Assembly (NCBI RefSeq): GCF_001436095.1
Contig: NZ_AYYK01000008.1
Location: 124,295 to 188,294 of the forward strand
Origin: Lapidilactobacillus dextrinicus DSM 20335
GTDB taxonomy: Bacteria; Bacillota; Bacilli; Lactobacillales; Lactobacillaceae
Length of the DNA: 64,000 nt
Direction: 5' to 3'
This document shows positions 1 to 7,582 of the stretch, piece after piece. The notes below the pieces were generated by a model that was given only the letters and a program-made list of their open reading frames with translations, had not been told where the DNA came from and ran no database searches. Each line of letters begins with the position of its first letter. The stretch's first letter is position 1. The position numbers and the translations under genes are program-made.

Positions 1-1233
1 ATCAGGAATCCAAGAATTATCAACGGGGTTTAAGTGAATTATTTGAGCTTGTTCGTCACCATACATACCTGATTGCCAAGGGTACATCGCACCAGCTTCG
101 TTTTCTAAAGCAGCATTATTCTTAGCAGCTGTCAGACGCTTAAGGCGATACTGTAAGATGTCATAAGCGGTTTCTGGTTCATTTGCGGTGTAATAAGGAA
201 TAACGAATAATTCATCCCAAAAAATATGACCGCGGTAACCTTCACCGGTTAACGCTCGGGAGCCAACTGAGGCATCAAGATATTGATTGGCATTATGTTG
301 GGCTGCTTGATGAAGATGAAAAATATTTAAACGAATTAACTTTTGCAAATCCTTAGTGGTACTTTTAACTTGAATATCATTAGTAGACCAAATTTTTTGC
401 CAATAACTTTGACTTGTATTCAGAATCTTATTATAGTTTGCGCGATTTAATGATTGGAGTACGGTTGCAATTGGGTTATTATTCTCATAGCTAGTTGCTA
501 CGGCCATTACTCGATCCATAATTAAGGGTTCACCGGGAATCATTGCAGCTGTAATCGTATCGACAACTTTTTGATGTTGATAATTAGTTTGGGTCGAAAA
601 ATGATTGGAGTGCAATGTTGCACCAACAACTAAATCGATTTTTGAAGTTAATGTTCGGGCATGCAAATAATGATTATTTGTTTCAATTACTTGAAATTCT
701 TGAGAATTAAAGTCACGATATCGTTTGACGTTTTGATTAGTGATCGTACCGTCGATAATTGCTGATGCCTTAAGAGAGGCGTGAAAATCTGTTATTACTT
801 CAATATGTTCTACAAATTGATGATAATGAATAGGATCCACAGCTTTTGTTGTAGTTACCTGTACATTACCTTGAACGAGTTGGAAGATGCATTTCTCAGT
901 TAAAGTGCCATCTTTCATATTTAAGATAGAATCACGAATTATGGGATTGAAGTCGATCTTTTGATCATCAATTTCTAGTTCAAGTAATTGGGGATTAGGT
1001 AAGTTTACTAGGTCTTCATTGATAATGTTCTTCCCGGCCAGTGGTGTTGTTGTTTGATTAAAAACGCCTGCAACGTATAATCCGGGATAATGATTTTCAT
1101 TGAATGTTGACATAATTGGTGCTCCACGCCATCCTAAATAACCATTACCTAGAGTTAACAATGATTCTTGACCGTAAGATTCAGCATCACTGGATTGAGT
1201 ATTTTTATATTCGATTTGCCAATCGTTGGTCAT
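1..1233 (-). CDS. GH65 family glycoside phosphorylase, probably trehalose 6-phosphate phosphorylase (3' part missing at window edge)
   Basis: The first 411 codons of a gene that continues past the left edge. The translation starts MTNDWQIEYKN after a TAGGAGGC ribosome binding site and contains GH65 hallmarks: TLGNGYLGWRGAP near residue 30, then GEGYRGHIFWDELFVIPYY, a GAMYPWQSG motif and HLNPVDNSW. GH65 enzymes phosphorolyse alpha-linked disaccharides (maltose, trehalose, kojibiose) or trehalose 6-phosphate. It is the last visible gene of an operon with a GntR regulator and a complete trehalose-type PTS, so a substrate that arrives phosphorylated is expected. That favours trehalose 6-phosphate phosphorylase, as known from Lactococcus; maltose phosphorylase is the main alternative. 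Family assignment is firm, exact substrate is inferred from neighbours. Confidence 0.85.
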   Translation of the reverse strand, partial: MTNDWQIEYKNTQSSDAESYGQESLLTLGNGYLGWRGAPIMSTFNENHYPGLYVAGVFNQTTTPLAGKNIINEDLVNLPNPQLLELEIDDQKIDFNPIIRDSILNMKDGTLTEKCIFQLVQGNVQVTTTKAVDPIHYHQFVEHIEVITDFHASLKASAIIDGTITNQNVKRYRDFNSQEFQVIETNNHYLHARTLTSKIDLVVGATLHSNHFSTQTNYQHQKVVDTITAAMIPGEPLIMDRVMAVATSYENNNPIATVLQSLNRANYNKILNTSQSYWQKIWSTNDIQVKSTTKDLQKLIRLNIFHLHQAAQHNANQYLDASVGSRALTGEGYRGHIFWDELFVIPYYTANEPETAYDILQYRLKRLTAAKNNAALENEAGAMYPWQSGMYGDEQAQIIHLNPVDNSWIPD

Positions 1234-1288
1234 TTTTTAGCCTCCTAATAATTGCGTATTAAAGAAACATAATTTCAAGCATAAGCAG

Positions 1289-1327
1289 GAAAATCTGAAT
1301 GATTAAAAAAGCGTCATTCAGATTTTC
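1289..1327 (-). terminator. Long intercistronic hairpin between PTS EIIBC and GH65 genes
   Basis: A perfect 14-bp stem (GAAAATCTGAATGA paired with TCATTCAGATTTTC) with an 11-nt loop lies between the EIIBC stop and the GH65 start. It lacks a clean downstream T run on the minus strand, so it may be a partial terminator or an mRNA-stabilising or processing hairpin rather than a full stop. Confidence 0.5.
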
Positions 1328-1379
1328 TAAATTATACGAATGAAATTTTAATTTGTAGAGAATTTAAAATATTAATAAA

Positions 1380-2891
1380 TTAACCGTTGACGGCTTCCTT
1401 AAAAACATTTTTCTTTTGTGCATCTCTTGCCTTGTCGACATCGGCATCAGTGAAGCCCCAAAGATAGACACAAGTAAAGGAAATGATTAGGGTAATGGCA
1501 CTGGCAATAACGAAAGCCCAAATGTTGTTGGGATTTGTCTTGGAGAAGAATGAAGGGAAACCGATTAAAGAACCGGTAAAACCGAACATATCTATTTTCA
1601 TTAATCCGGCCACTAAACCACCAATAGCACCACCAATATTAGACATCCAGAAGACGCGACCATATTTCAAGTTAATACCATACATAGCAGGCTCTGTAAC
1701 ACCTGCAAAACCTGATAAGGCACCGGCTAATGCTAACCCTTTAATATTGGCACGTTTTGATTTGGCCCAGACTGCCAATGCGCCAGCACCTTGGGCGATC
1801 ATTGTAAAGTTGACTAAAGCGTTTAAGACAGAATGACCAGTTGATGCGATATCGTTAGAAATTAGTGGTACAACCATCCAATGTAATCCAAAGATAACTA
1901 AACATTGATATAAACCACCAATAATGAATCCAGCAACGGCCTCGTTAGTAGTAACTAAGAAATTAATAATTGTTGCTAATCCGGCAGAAACTAATGAAAT
2001 AACTGGTCCGAAGATAACCAAAACGGCTGCAGAAACAATGAATACAGTGAAAAGTGGCTGAAAAATTGAGCGTAAACTTAATGGCAATACCTTCTTAAAC
2101 CAATTACCAACCGGACGGGCCAGCCAAGCAGCAAAAATAATTGGAAAAATTGAATAAGTATATTGGGGAATATGGACAGGGATACCGAAGAAATTTGCAT
2201 TAATTGGTAAGCCTAGTAATGTTTGCATTCCTTTTGTTGAAGCGGATTGTAATGCGACAATACTTGGATGGATTAAAACGCCGGCAATTGCAGCTACAAT
2301 AATAGGATCTGATTTTAGTTGCTTAGCTGCTGTATAGCCAACTAAGATTGGCAAGAAATAAAATGCTGAATCACCCATAGCGTTAATTATGATATAAGTG
2401 GTTGACTTAGGATCAATCCAATTTAAGTTAAAGGTAAATAAGGTTAAAAATCCTTTTAAAATACCGGAAGCTGCTAATAAACCAATAATAGGAATCATTG
2501 AACCGGTAATTGTACCAATTAATAATTGAAAGCCACGTGTAATCCAACCCCACAGATTGTTTGGCTTTTCAGATTGAGCAGCCTTTGTTGCGGCAACAGC
2601 TGCTTCTGTTGCTTTTTGATCCACAACACCAGCGCCTAGTTGTTTAATAACAGCATCATAGACATCAGGAACCGCTGGACCAATAACCACTTGATATTGG
2701 CCTAAACCGGCGTTATATAATGCACCCGCAACGCCATCTAGGGCTTGAATTTTGTCTGTTTGAGCCTTTTTTTCATCTTTTAAGTAAAAACGCAAACGAG
2801 AAATGCAATGAATAACTTTATCAACGTTATCTTGACCACCGACATATTCGATGATTTGTGAAGCTAGCTGTGTATAATCTTTTTGTGCCAT
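1380..2891 (-). CDS. treB: PTS system trehalose-type EIIBC component
   Basis: A membrane sugar permease of the glucose/beta-glucoside PTS superfamily that imports and phosphorylates the sugar. With the ATG at 2891 (GGAGG eight bases upstream) it is 503 residues. The EIIB domain occupies about residues 1-85 with phosphorylation site Cys29 in HCISRLRF. After a linker rich in Ala comes an EIIC domain of about ten hydrophobic segments, with the conserved GITEPAxYG-like stretch seen here as GVTEPAMYGINLKYGR. No EIIA domain is fused; the separate EIIA gene ends only 22 bases upstream. The GntR regulator and the GH65 phosphorylase in the same operon support trehalose, though sucrose or another alpha-glucoside cannot be excluded from sequence alone. 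Confidence 0.85.
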   Translation of the reverse strand: MAQKDYTQLASQIIEYVGGQDNVDKVIHCISRLRFYLKDEKKAQTDKIQALDGVAGALYNAGLGQYQVVIGPAVPDVYDAVIKQLGAGVVDQKATEAAVAATKAAQSEKPNNLWGWITRGFQLLIGTITGSMIPIIGLLAASGILKGFLTLFTFNLNWIDPKSTTYIIINAMGDSAFYFLPILVGYTAAKQLKSDPIIVAAIAGVLIHPSIVALQSASTKGMQTLLGLPINANFFGIPVHIPQYTYSIFPIIFAAWLARPVGNWFKKVLPLSLRSIFQPLFTVFIVSAAVLVIFGPVISLVSAGLATIINFLVTTNEAVAGFIIGGLYQCLVIFGLHWMVVPLISNDIASTGHSVLNALVNFTMIAQGAGALAVWAKSKRANIKGLALAGALSGFAGVTEPAMYGINLKYGRVFWMSNIGGAIGGLVAGLMKIDMFGFTGSLIGFPSFFSKTNPNNIWAFVIASAITLIISFTCVYLWGFTDADVDKARDAQKKNVFKEAVNG

Positions 2892-2913
2892 AATATTTTC
2901 CTCCAATCAAAAA

Positions 2914-3399
2914 CTACTTTGCTGTAGCCTTACCTAAAATTTCACCAGATTGGCAAGCCCCATAATTAATATTTAAACTAGCCAAAGCATCTTTAGTATT
3001 TGTGACTAGAACTAAAATAGTATTGTCTAGATTTGCAGTTTTAATTTTATGCCAATCAACATCGACTAAGGGATCGCCTCCCCTAACTAATTTTCCTGGT
3101 TTTATTTTTAATTCAAATGGTTCACCGTTTAATGAAACTGTATCGATACCTAAATGAATTAAAATCTCTAGGCCATCATGGCGTTTGATACCAACCGCAT
3201 GGCCTTGTGCTAAAATGATTTCGCCAGCAACAGGGGCGTTAACGGTTACCTCGGACGTATTAGGAATAACACCAAAACCGTCACCCATCATTTTTTTGGC
3301 AAAGACAGGATCAGAAACGGTCTCAAGTTTAACGACTTCACCTGTTATTGGTGCATAAATTTGATTATCATTGGTAGTTTTTTTACCAAAACCAAACAT
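2914..3399 (-). CDS. PTS glucose-family EIIA component
   Basis: A soluble phosphocarrier that passes phosphate from HPr to the EIIB domain. The protein is 161 residues from the ATG at 3399, which has AAAGGA seven bases upstream; longer in-frame starts overlap the regulator gene and lack a good binding site. It shows the Crr-type fold signature: IYAPITGEVV near the start, GDGFGVIPN near residue 40, and the active histidine His82 in ILIHLGIDTVSLNG, with the supporting His74 in KRHDGLE. It sits between the regulator and EIIBC genes and is almost certainly dedicated to that permease. Confidence 0.9.
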   Translation of the reverse strand: MFGFGKKTTNDNQIYAPITGEVVKLETVSDPVFAKKMMGDGFGVIPNTSEVTVNAPVAGEIILAQGHAVGIKRHDGLEILIHLGIDTVSLNGEPFELKIKPGKLVRGGDPLVDVDWHKIKTANLDNTILVLVTNTKDALASLNINYGACQSGEILGKATAK

Positions 3400-3412
3400 A
3401 TTATCAGTCCTT

Positions 3413-4117
3413 TCATTCATGACGACGAGCAAATTCAACACTGCTGAATTTATCAGCTCGATGTCGTGATTCTGTATAGGATAAAATATGATTATCTGCA
3501 AGCCGTGTCTCACTACGCACGACAACAATGGGAATGTGTTTGTCGATTTCTAAAAAATGTAAGTCATCATAGTCAGCAAGTTCTACTGTAATGTGTTTAA
3601 TGGCGTAATTAATTTTTAGTCCCAGGTCATGTTCGAAATAAAAGAATAATGAATTTAAGGCCGCTTGCTTGGGAACAATACCAGTGACGTCGGTATTAAT
3701 ATAGTCATAATCGAGAACAGTAGGAAGATCATTAACAATTCGTTTGCGAACAATCAATTGTGTTGCAATATTCGGCGCACCGAATAATAAATTTTTTGGT
3801 ACGTCAGTTGGTTCTTCGATTTTAATGATCTTGTTTTCTGAGTGAAGATGGTTACTCGTAACGAGTTCTTTATAACTTTCTATTTTTGAGAAGGGGAACA
3901 TAACCCGATCCGAATTTAGAACAATACTTCCTTTGCCACGAATTGTTTGGATATAACCTTCATCAAAAAGTAACTTAATTGCGCGACGAACAGTTTCACG
4001 AGATACACCGTATTTCATGACTAATTTAGTATCACTAGGTAAAAGATCACCTTCTTTAAATTTCTTAGCTTGAATATCATTTAATAAATCATGATATATT
4101 TGTAAATATTTTTTCAT
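3413..4117 (-). CDS. treR: GntR/HutC-family transcriptional regulator of the trehalose operon
   Basis: A 234-residue repressor-type protein. Residues 1-70 form a GntR winged helix (EGDLLPSDTKLVMKYGVSRE, then TVRRAIKLLFDEGYI and GKGSIV), and the remainder matches a UTRA sugar-phosphate sensing domain. It is the first gene of the operon with EIIA, EIIBC and the GH65 phosphorylase, and so probably controls its own operon in response to trehalose 6-phosphate. The start has a GGGAGCAGG binding site. Two identical nonamers upstream (4199-4207 and 4242-4250) are candidate half-operators. The name treR rests on gene context. Confidence 0.8.
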   Translation of the reverse strand: MKKYLQIYHDLLNDIQAKKFKEGDLLPSDTKLVMKYGVSRETVRRAIKLLFDEGYIQTIRGKGSIVLNSDRVMFPFSKIESYKELVTSNHLHSENKIIKIEEPTDVPKNLLFGAPNIATQLIVRKRIVNDLPTVLDYDYINTDVTGIVPKQAALNSLFFYFEHDLGLKINYAIKHITVELADYDDLHFLEIDKHIPIVVVRSETRLADNHILSYTESRHRADKFSSVEFARRHE

Positions 4118-4138
4118 ACACCTGCTCCCCTAAAAGCT

Positions 4139-4167
4139 ATCCTAGCGCATAATGATAAGGCTTACAA
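4139..4167 (-). promoter_or_regulatory. Candidate promoter of the trehalose operon
   Basis: Read on the minus strand, TTGTAA (4167-4162) and TAGGAT (4144-4139) are separated by 17 bases, ahead of the regulator gene. Both boxes deviate from consensus, so this is a proposal. It lies downstream of the terminator of the HAD gene, so the operon needs its own promoter here. Confidence 0.4.
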
Positions 4168-4198
4168 TAAACGACTCCTTGCTTTTGTTGTTAAAAAA

Positions 4199-4250
4199 TA
4201 GACAAGTTGGTCACGGAGAGGTGTAACTCAAGGAACTAAACTAGACAAGT
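4199..4250 (-). promoter_or_regulatory. Pair of direct repeats, candidate TreR binding sites
   Basis: The nonamer TAGACAAGT occurs at 4199-4207 and again at 4242-4250 in the same orientation, 43 bases apart, in the only stretch upstream of the trehalose operon. The half-site would form CTTGTCTAGACAAG if symmetrical, a shape expected for a GntR dimer, but neither copy has a good second half. Confidence 0.35.
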
Positions 4251-4278
4251 TTTTTTAATAAAAATGAATTTGGAATAT

Positions 4279-4313
4279 AAAAAAAGCGTTTCAAACAAAT
4301 TTGTTTGAAACGC
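4279..4313 (-). terminator. Intrinsic terminator of the HAD phosphatase gene
   Basis: A perfect 28-base inverted repeat (GCGTTTCAAACAAA with its complement, 4286-4313) is followed on the minus strand by seven T. It closes the CvpA-HAD transcription unit. Confidence 0.85.
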
Positions 4314-4333
4314 CTTAGACATTAAAAATTAAT

Positions 4334-5149
4334 TTAAAATAATCGTTGATAAAGTTCTGTAATCGGATTTTCGTTATTAGTTGCATCTAAAATTAAATTA
4401 GCGTGTTTTTTTACTTCAGGAATACCGTTTTGTACACTGACGCCTAAACCAGCTGCTTTAATCATACTAAGGTCATTACTGTTATCACCAATTGCGATCA
4501 CTTCTTCAGGTTTAATTTGTAATTTTGCAGCCAGTTCTAAAGCTGCGCGACCTTTGTCAATGCCGGCAGGATTAAATTCAACATAGCGATTTGATGAAAA
4601 AGTAACCGTTAATGGTGTTTCAACTTTTGCTAGAGCGCGTGTTTTGAAGTCCGCTAACTGCGTCTGGTCTGTGTTTTCCATAATGATCTTAACAATCGGT
4701 GTTTCTTTGAACTGATTTAAGTTTGGCTCATCAAAATCATGATATTGGACTTGACGTGTCTTTAAGTAATTCAGTTCATCTGCTGATGGTTTATAAATGT
4801 AAACATCATTTAGTGTATAAACATGGATACCTAAGTTTGGTTGTTGCAGCGCAAGCAGATAGAGTTGATTAGCAATTGACCAATCTAAGTAATGATTAAC
4901 CAAGACTTGGTTCTGGTAATTATTGACGATAACACCACCATTATAAGAAATAACATATTGGCCATCTTGGTTAACGGTACCTATTTTTTGTAATAAGTTT
5001 TGCATTGAAGCAAAACCGCGCCCACTATTGGGAACAAATTTTACTCCTTGGGCTGTTAATTTTTGGATGCTTTGAAGGTCCTGTTGCGAGACACTACCAT
5101 CATCACGTAATAATGTTTCATCTAGATCACTAACAATTAATTTATACAT
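4334..5149 (-). CDS. Cof-type HAD-superfamily phosphatase
   Basis: A 271-residue cytosolic phosphatase of the Cof/YidA subfamily (HAD-IIB). Motif I is DLDETLL at residues 8-14, with Asp8 the expected nucleophile and Asp10 the acid/base. Motif II lies in VPNSGRGF, and the C-terminal motifs include NPAGIDKGRAAL and AIGDNSNDLSMI, the latter carrying the Mg-binding aspartates. These enzymes dephosphorylate sugar phosphates, flavin precursors or PLP; the substrate cannot be read from sequence. It follows the CvpA-like gene by 27 bases on the same strand and ends in a strong terminator, so the two are probably co-transcribed. Confidence 0.9.
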   Translation of the reverse strand: MYKLIVSDLDETLLRDDGSVSQQDLQSIQKLTAQGVKFVPNSGRGFASMQNLLQKIGTVNQDGQYVISYNGGVIVNNYQNQVLVNHYLDWSIANQLYLLALQQPNLGIHVYTLNDVYIYKPSADELNYLKTRQVQYHDFDEPNLNQFKETPIVKIIMENTDQTQLADFKTRALAKVETPLTVTFSSNRYVEFNPAGIDKGRAALELAAKLQIKPEEVIAIGDNSNDLSMIKAAGLGVSVQNGIPEVKKHANLILDATNNENPITELYQRLF

Positions 5150-5176
5150 AGCATATGCTCCAATTTAATTTATTAA

Positions 5177-5716
5177 TTACAACGATAATGCATTAGTCGT
5201 GAAGGTTTGAGTTTGGGTGTTAAAGAGCCAATTAATTAGTTGCTGACCAACAATAGGGGTTCTTTCAATAATGAATTGGGCAATAACTGAATTGGTGTAT
5301 TGTTCACTAAACCAGTTTGGTTGAATAACTAGAAGAATTGTCAACGCTAAAAAAATAATGAAGTAGGTGACAATTACAGCAATCAACGCACCGCCTAAAC
5401 CATTAGCCTGTTTGATGACAGGCAGCCAAGTAATGGCTTGAGACAGACGAGCAATCCAACCAATAATAATTCGGCCAGTAATAATGATCATTGCAAAAGC
5501 AATAGTTTGCGCAATGAAATGGGCGAAGGGATCGGTTGGATCTCCTTGCTTAGAGACTGTTAACAACCAATCACCTAAACTTGAGTCATAATAAAGGCCC
5601 AACAAGAAAACAAAGAAGGTACCAATCGTAAATAGAATTTCTTTGACGAGTCCGCGTTGATAGCCTCTAACGAGGGCCAGTAATAATAGAATTGCAATAA
5701 TAATTGAAAGTATCAT
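5177..5716 (-). CDS. CvpA family membrane protein
   Basis: A 179-residue protein with four predicted hydrophobic segments (about residues 2-17, 26-44, 67-90 and 106-130). The opening MILSIIIAILLLLALVRGYQRGL and the LxxGLYYDSSLGDWL-like region fit the CvpA/colicin V production family, whose members occur widely in lactobacilli with no firmly known biochemical role. It is the first gene of a two-gene unit with the HAD phosphatase. Start choice is weakly supported, since the nearest AAGGA is 14 bases upstream. Confidence 0.8.
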   Translation of the reverse strand: MILSIIIAILLLLALVRGYQRGLVKEILFTIGTFFVFLLGLYYDSSLGDWLLTVSKQGDPTDPFAHFIAQTIAFAMIIITGRIIIGWIARLSQAITWLPVIKQANGLGGALIAVIVTYFIIFLALTILLVIQPNWFSEQYTNSVIAQFIIERTPIVGQQLINWLFNTQTQTFTTNALSL

Positions 5717-5851
5717 TGTTTACTCACTATCCTTATTTTATACCCTTTAGTTTAACAGTGATTACTTTTTTTGTAATCAAGCCAGAGACTTATTTTTAGT
5801 AGCATGCCGCATAAAATTGAATTTTTCAAAAATGAAGTAACGAACTTATTT

Positions 5852-5883
5852 AAGCACGAGATAATTTTATCTCGTGCTTTTTT
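5852..5883 (+). terminator. Orphan plus-strand intrinsic terminator
   Basis: AAGCACGAGATAA pairs perfectly with its complement around a 2-base centre and is followed by six T on the plus strand. The neighbouring upstream gene (CvpA) is transcribed away from it and the next plus-strand gene starts 98 bases downstream, so it terminates no recognised gene. A smaller hairpin (TGATTAC with loop TTTTTTT, 5759-5779) lies upstream in the same gap. The rest of the 264-base gap holds nothing else I recognise. Confidence 0.75.
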
Positions 5884-5980
5884 AAAACGGTTGGTGATTT
5901 AGTTAGTTTATGGTATTTTAAAAAGATTATTAGGGTAATTTTTGTAGGTAAAAGTTGTGAAGTAGGGGGAGGTTCATATT

Positions 5981-7210
5981 ATGGAACAAACATCAAGTTA
6001 TCAAAATTGGCAACGCCGTATCGGCTTATTGTTATCTAGTCAAACCGTGTCAATGTTTGGCTCAATGGTTAGTGGCTTTGCGGTAGTTTGGTACATTACA
6101 TTGCGGACGGGATCAGGACTATGGGTAACGTATGCAACTTTAGCCAATACGATCCCTTCTGTCATTATTTCACTTTGGGCAGGTGTTTGGGCAGATCGCT
6201 ACAACCGGAAATATTTGGCGATGTTAGCAGATTTTGGTATTGCTCTAGTGACATTATTAATGGCAATCTTGTTTGCCATGGGTATTCGTGACTTGTGGTT
6301 ATTGTTGCTTTTGTTAGCGGCCAGGTCCGCAGGTAATGGGATTCAATCGCCGTCGGTCAATGCTTTGATTGCTGATATTGTTCCTGAGGGTCACCTTAGT
6401 CGCATTAACGGAATTTATAATACTCTGAGTTCTTTTTCGCAATTAATGGCACCAGCCATGGGCGGCGTGATCTTAGCAAATTTTGATTTACGGTTTGCTT
6501 TTGGGTTGGATGTTGTCACGGCTATTATTGGAATTTCAATGATGAGTTTAATTAAATTGCAGCAGCGAAAAGATACGCGCGTTCAAGCGAGTGTTTTAAC
6601 GGAAATGTTGGCTGGTTTACATTATATTAAGATGAAACCCATGATTTTAGGATTAATGGTGGCGTATTTTATCTTTTTCATCTTATTAGCGCCAGCAAGT
6701 GTGCTTTCGCCAGTTTTTGTGGAACGTGCCTATGGGAATAATGTGATGTTTTTAACCTGGTCGGAAGTTGCTTGGTCATTAGGTACGGTAATAGGTGGCG
6801 TTTTAGTAGCTTTGAAGAAAGTTATTAAGGATAAAATTGGTGCGATTGCTTTTGTGATGATTATTTGCGGTATTGTCTTTGGTTTAATTGGTTTTGCACC
6901 AACAATTTGGTGGTATTGTGTGATTATGGCCTTAGGTGGATTGGCCTTTCCATTGTTACCAACTGCGGATACTACACTGATCCAGGAAAATGTTGAAAAT
7001 AATTATATGGGACGCGTATTTTCCGTATTTGGGATTTTTGTTGGTGCAACCACGCCAATTGGTACACTCTTTTTTGGTCCGTTAGCAGATGCTATTAATA
7101 TAAAATGGATCTTTTTAGGAACGGGAATCTTAAATATCATCGTTGGTGTTATCTTTTTAACGGCGATGTCGAAGTATCGCCACCAAGAGTTACAAAAGTA
7201 TCAGCAATAG
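5981..7210 (+). CDS. MFS drug-exporter-like transporter
   Basis: A 409-residue, 12-helix major facilitator of the MFS_3 / macrolide-efflux-like group. Visible signs are the first helix SQTVSMFGSMVSGFAVVWY, the loop 2-3 motif WAGVWADRYNRK (motif A variant), and the repeat pattern of six plus six hydrophobic helices with a central loop near QQRKDTR (residues ~193-199). Members export drugs, siderophores or other hydrophobic compounds by proton antiport; the substrate here is unknown. It has a strong GGGGGAGG binding site and appears to be a single-gene unit. Confidence 0.85.
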   Translation: MEQTSSYQNWQRRIGLLLSSQTVSMFGSMVSGFAVVWYITLRTGSGLWVTYATLANTIPSVIISLWAGVWADRYNRKYLAMLADFGIALVTLLMAILFAMGIRDLWLLLLLLAARSAGNGIQSPSVNALIADIVPEGHLSRINGIYNTLSSFSQLMAPAMGGVILANFDLRFAFGLDVVTAIIGISMMSLIKLQQRKDTRVQASVLTEMLAGLHYIKMKPMILGLMVAYFIFFILLAPASVLSPVFVERAYGNNVMFLTWSEVAWSLGTVIGGVLVALKKVIKDKIGAIAFVMIICGIVFGLIGFAPTIWWYCVIMALGGLAFPLLPTADTTLIQENVENNYMGRVFSVFGIFVGATTPIGTLFFGPLADAINIKWIFLGTGILNIIVGVIFLTAMSKYRHQELQKYQQ

Positions 7211-7257
7211 TCTTTTTAGTGCGCATTAAAAAAATAATCATTTTCGAGTGCTTCACA

Positions 7258-7287
7258 TATGTAAAACATACACAGATGCGTTATACT
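7258..7287 (+). promoter_or_regulatory. Candidate promoter and small dyad ahead of the HTH gene
   Basis: A -10-like TATACT (7282-7287) is preceded by a small dyad TATGT-AAA-ACATA (7258-7270), which occupies the usual -35 area. No consensus -35 is visible. The dyad could be an autoregulatory operator for the small HTH protein just downstream. Confidence 0.35.
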
Positions 7288-7311
7288 GTTTTTTGTAGGA
7301 GGTTGCATGTG

Positions 7312-7533
7312 ATGAAAATAGATGTCAAAGCCTATTTAAAAGTGAATGGGTTGACAATTTATGAAGTTGCAAAGCGCAGCGGTTATGGCTATACCACATT
7401 ACACAAATCATTTAATAAATCGCAAAGTAGTGCGACACCAATTAATATTCGTGATTTGGATGCCTTAGCACAAGCACAGCATCAAGCAATGTGGGAAGTG
7501 CTGAAAGAACTGGAAACCCATTACATGGATTAA
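7312..7533 (+). CDS. Small HTH (XRE-like) protein upstream of clpL
   Basis: A 73-residue protein starting MKIDVKAYLKVNGLTIYEVA, with AGGAGG nine bases ahead of the ATG; a GTG three bases earlier is also possible. The pattern of a first helix, then YEVAKRSGYGYTTLHKSF, resembles a helix-turn-helix in which GYGYTTLHKS would be the recognition helix, followed by a region (INIRDLDALAQAQHQAM) like the fourth and fifth helices of XRE domains. No other domain is present. It ends 49 bases before clpL on the same strand, and might regulate it; that is inference. The longer reading frame that starts inside the MFS gene is unlikely. Confidence 0.65.
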   Translation: MKIDVKAYLKVNGLTIYEVAKRSGYGYTTLHKSFNKSQSSATPINIRDLDALAQAQHQAMWEVLKELETHYMD

Positions 7534-7537
7534 TCTC

Positions 7538-7566
7538 TTGACTAAAATTTAAGGCGTTATTAAGTA
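7538..7566 (+). promoter_or_regulatory. Candidate clpL promoter
   Basis: TTGACT (7538-7543) and TAAGTA (7561-7566) are 17 bases apart in the gap before clpL. No CIRCE element or convincing CtsR heptad pair is visible there. Confidence 0.4.
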
Positions 7567-7582
7567 TACGGGGGGTATTCTT

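Noticed and set aside
2914-3528. 204-codon form of the EIIA gene
   Set aside because: The extension reads through the regulator gene in another frame; SD and family length support the start at 3399.
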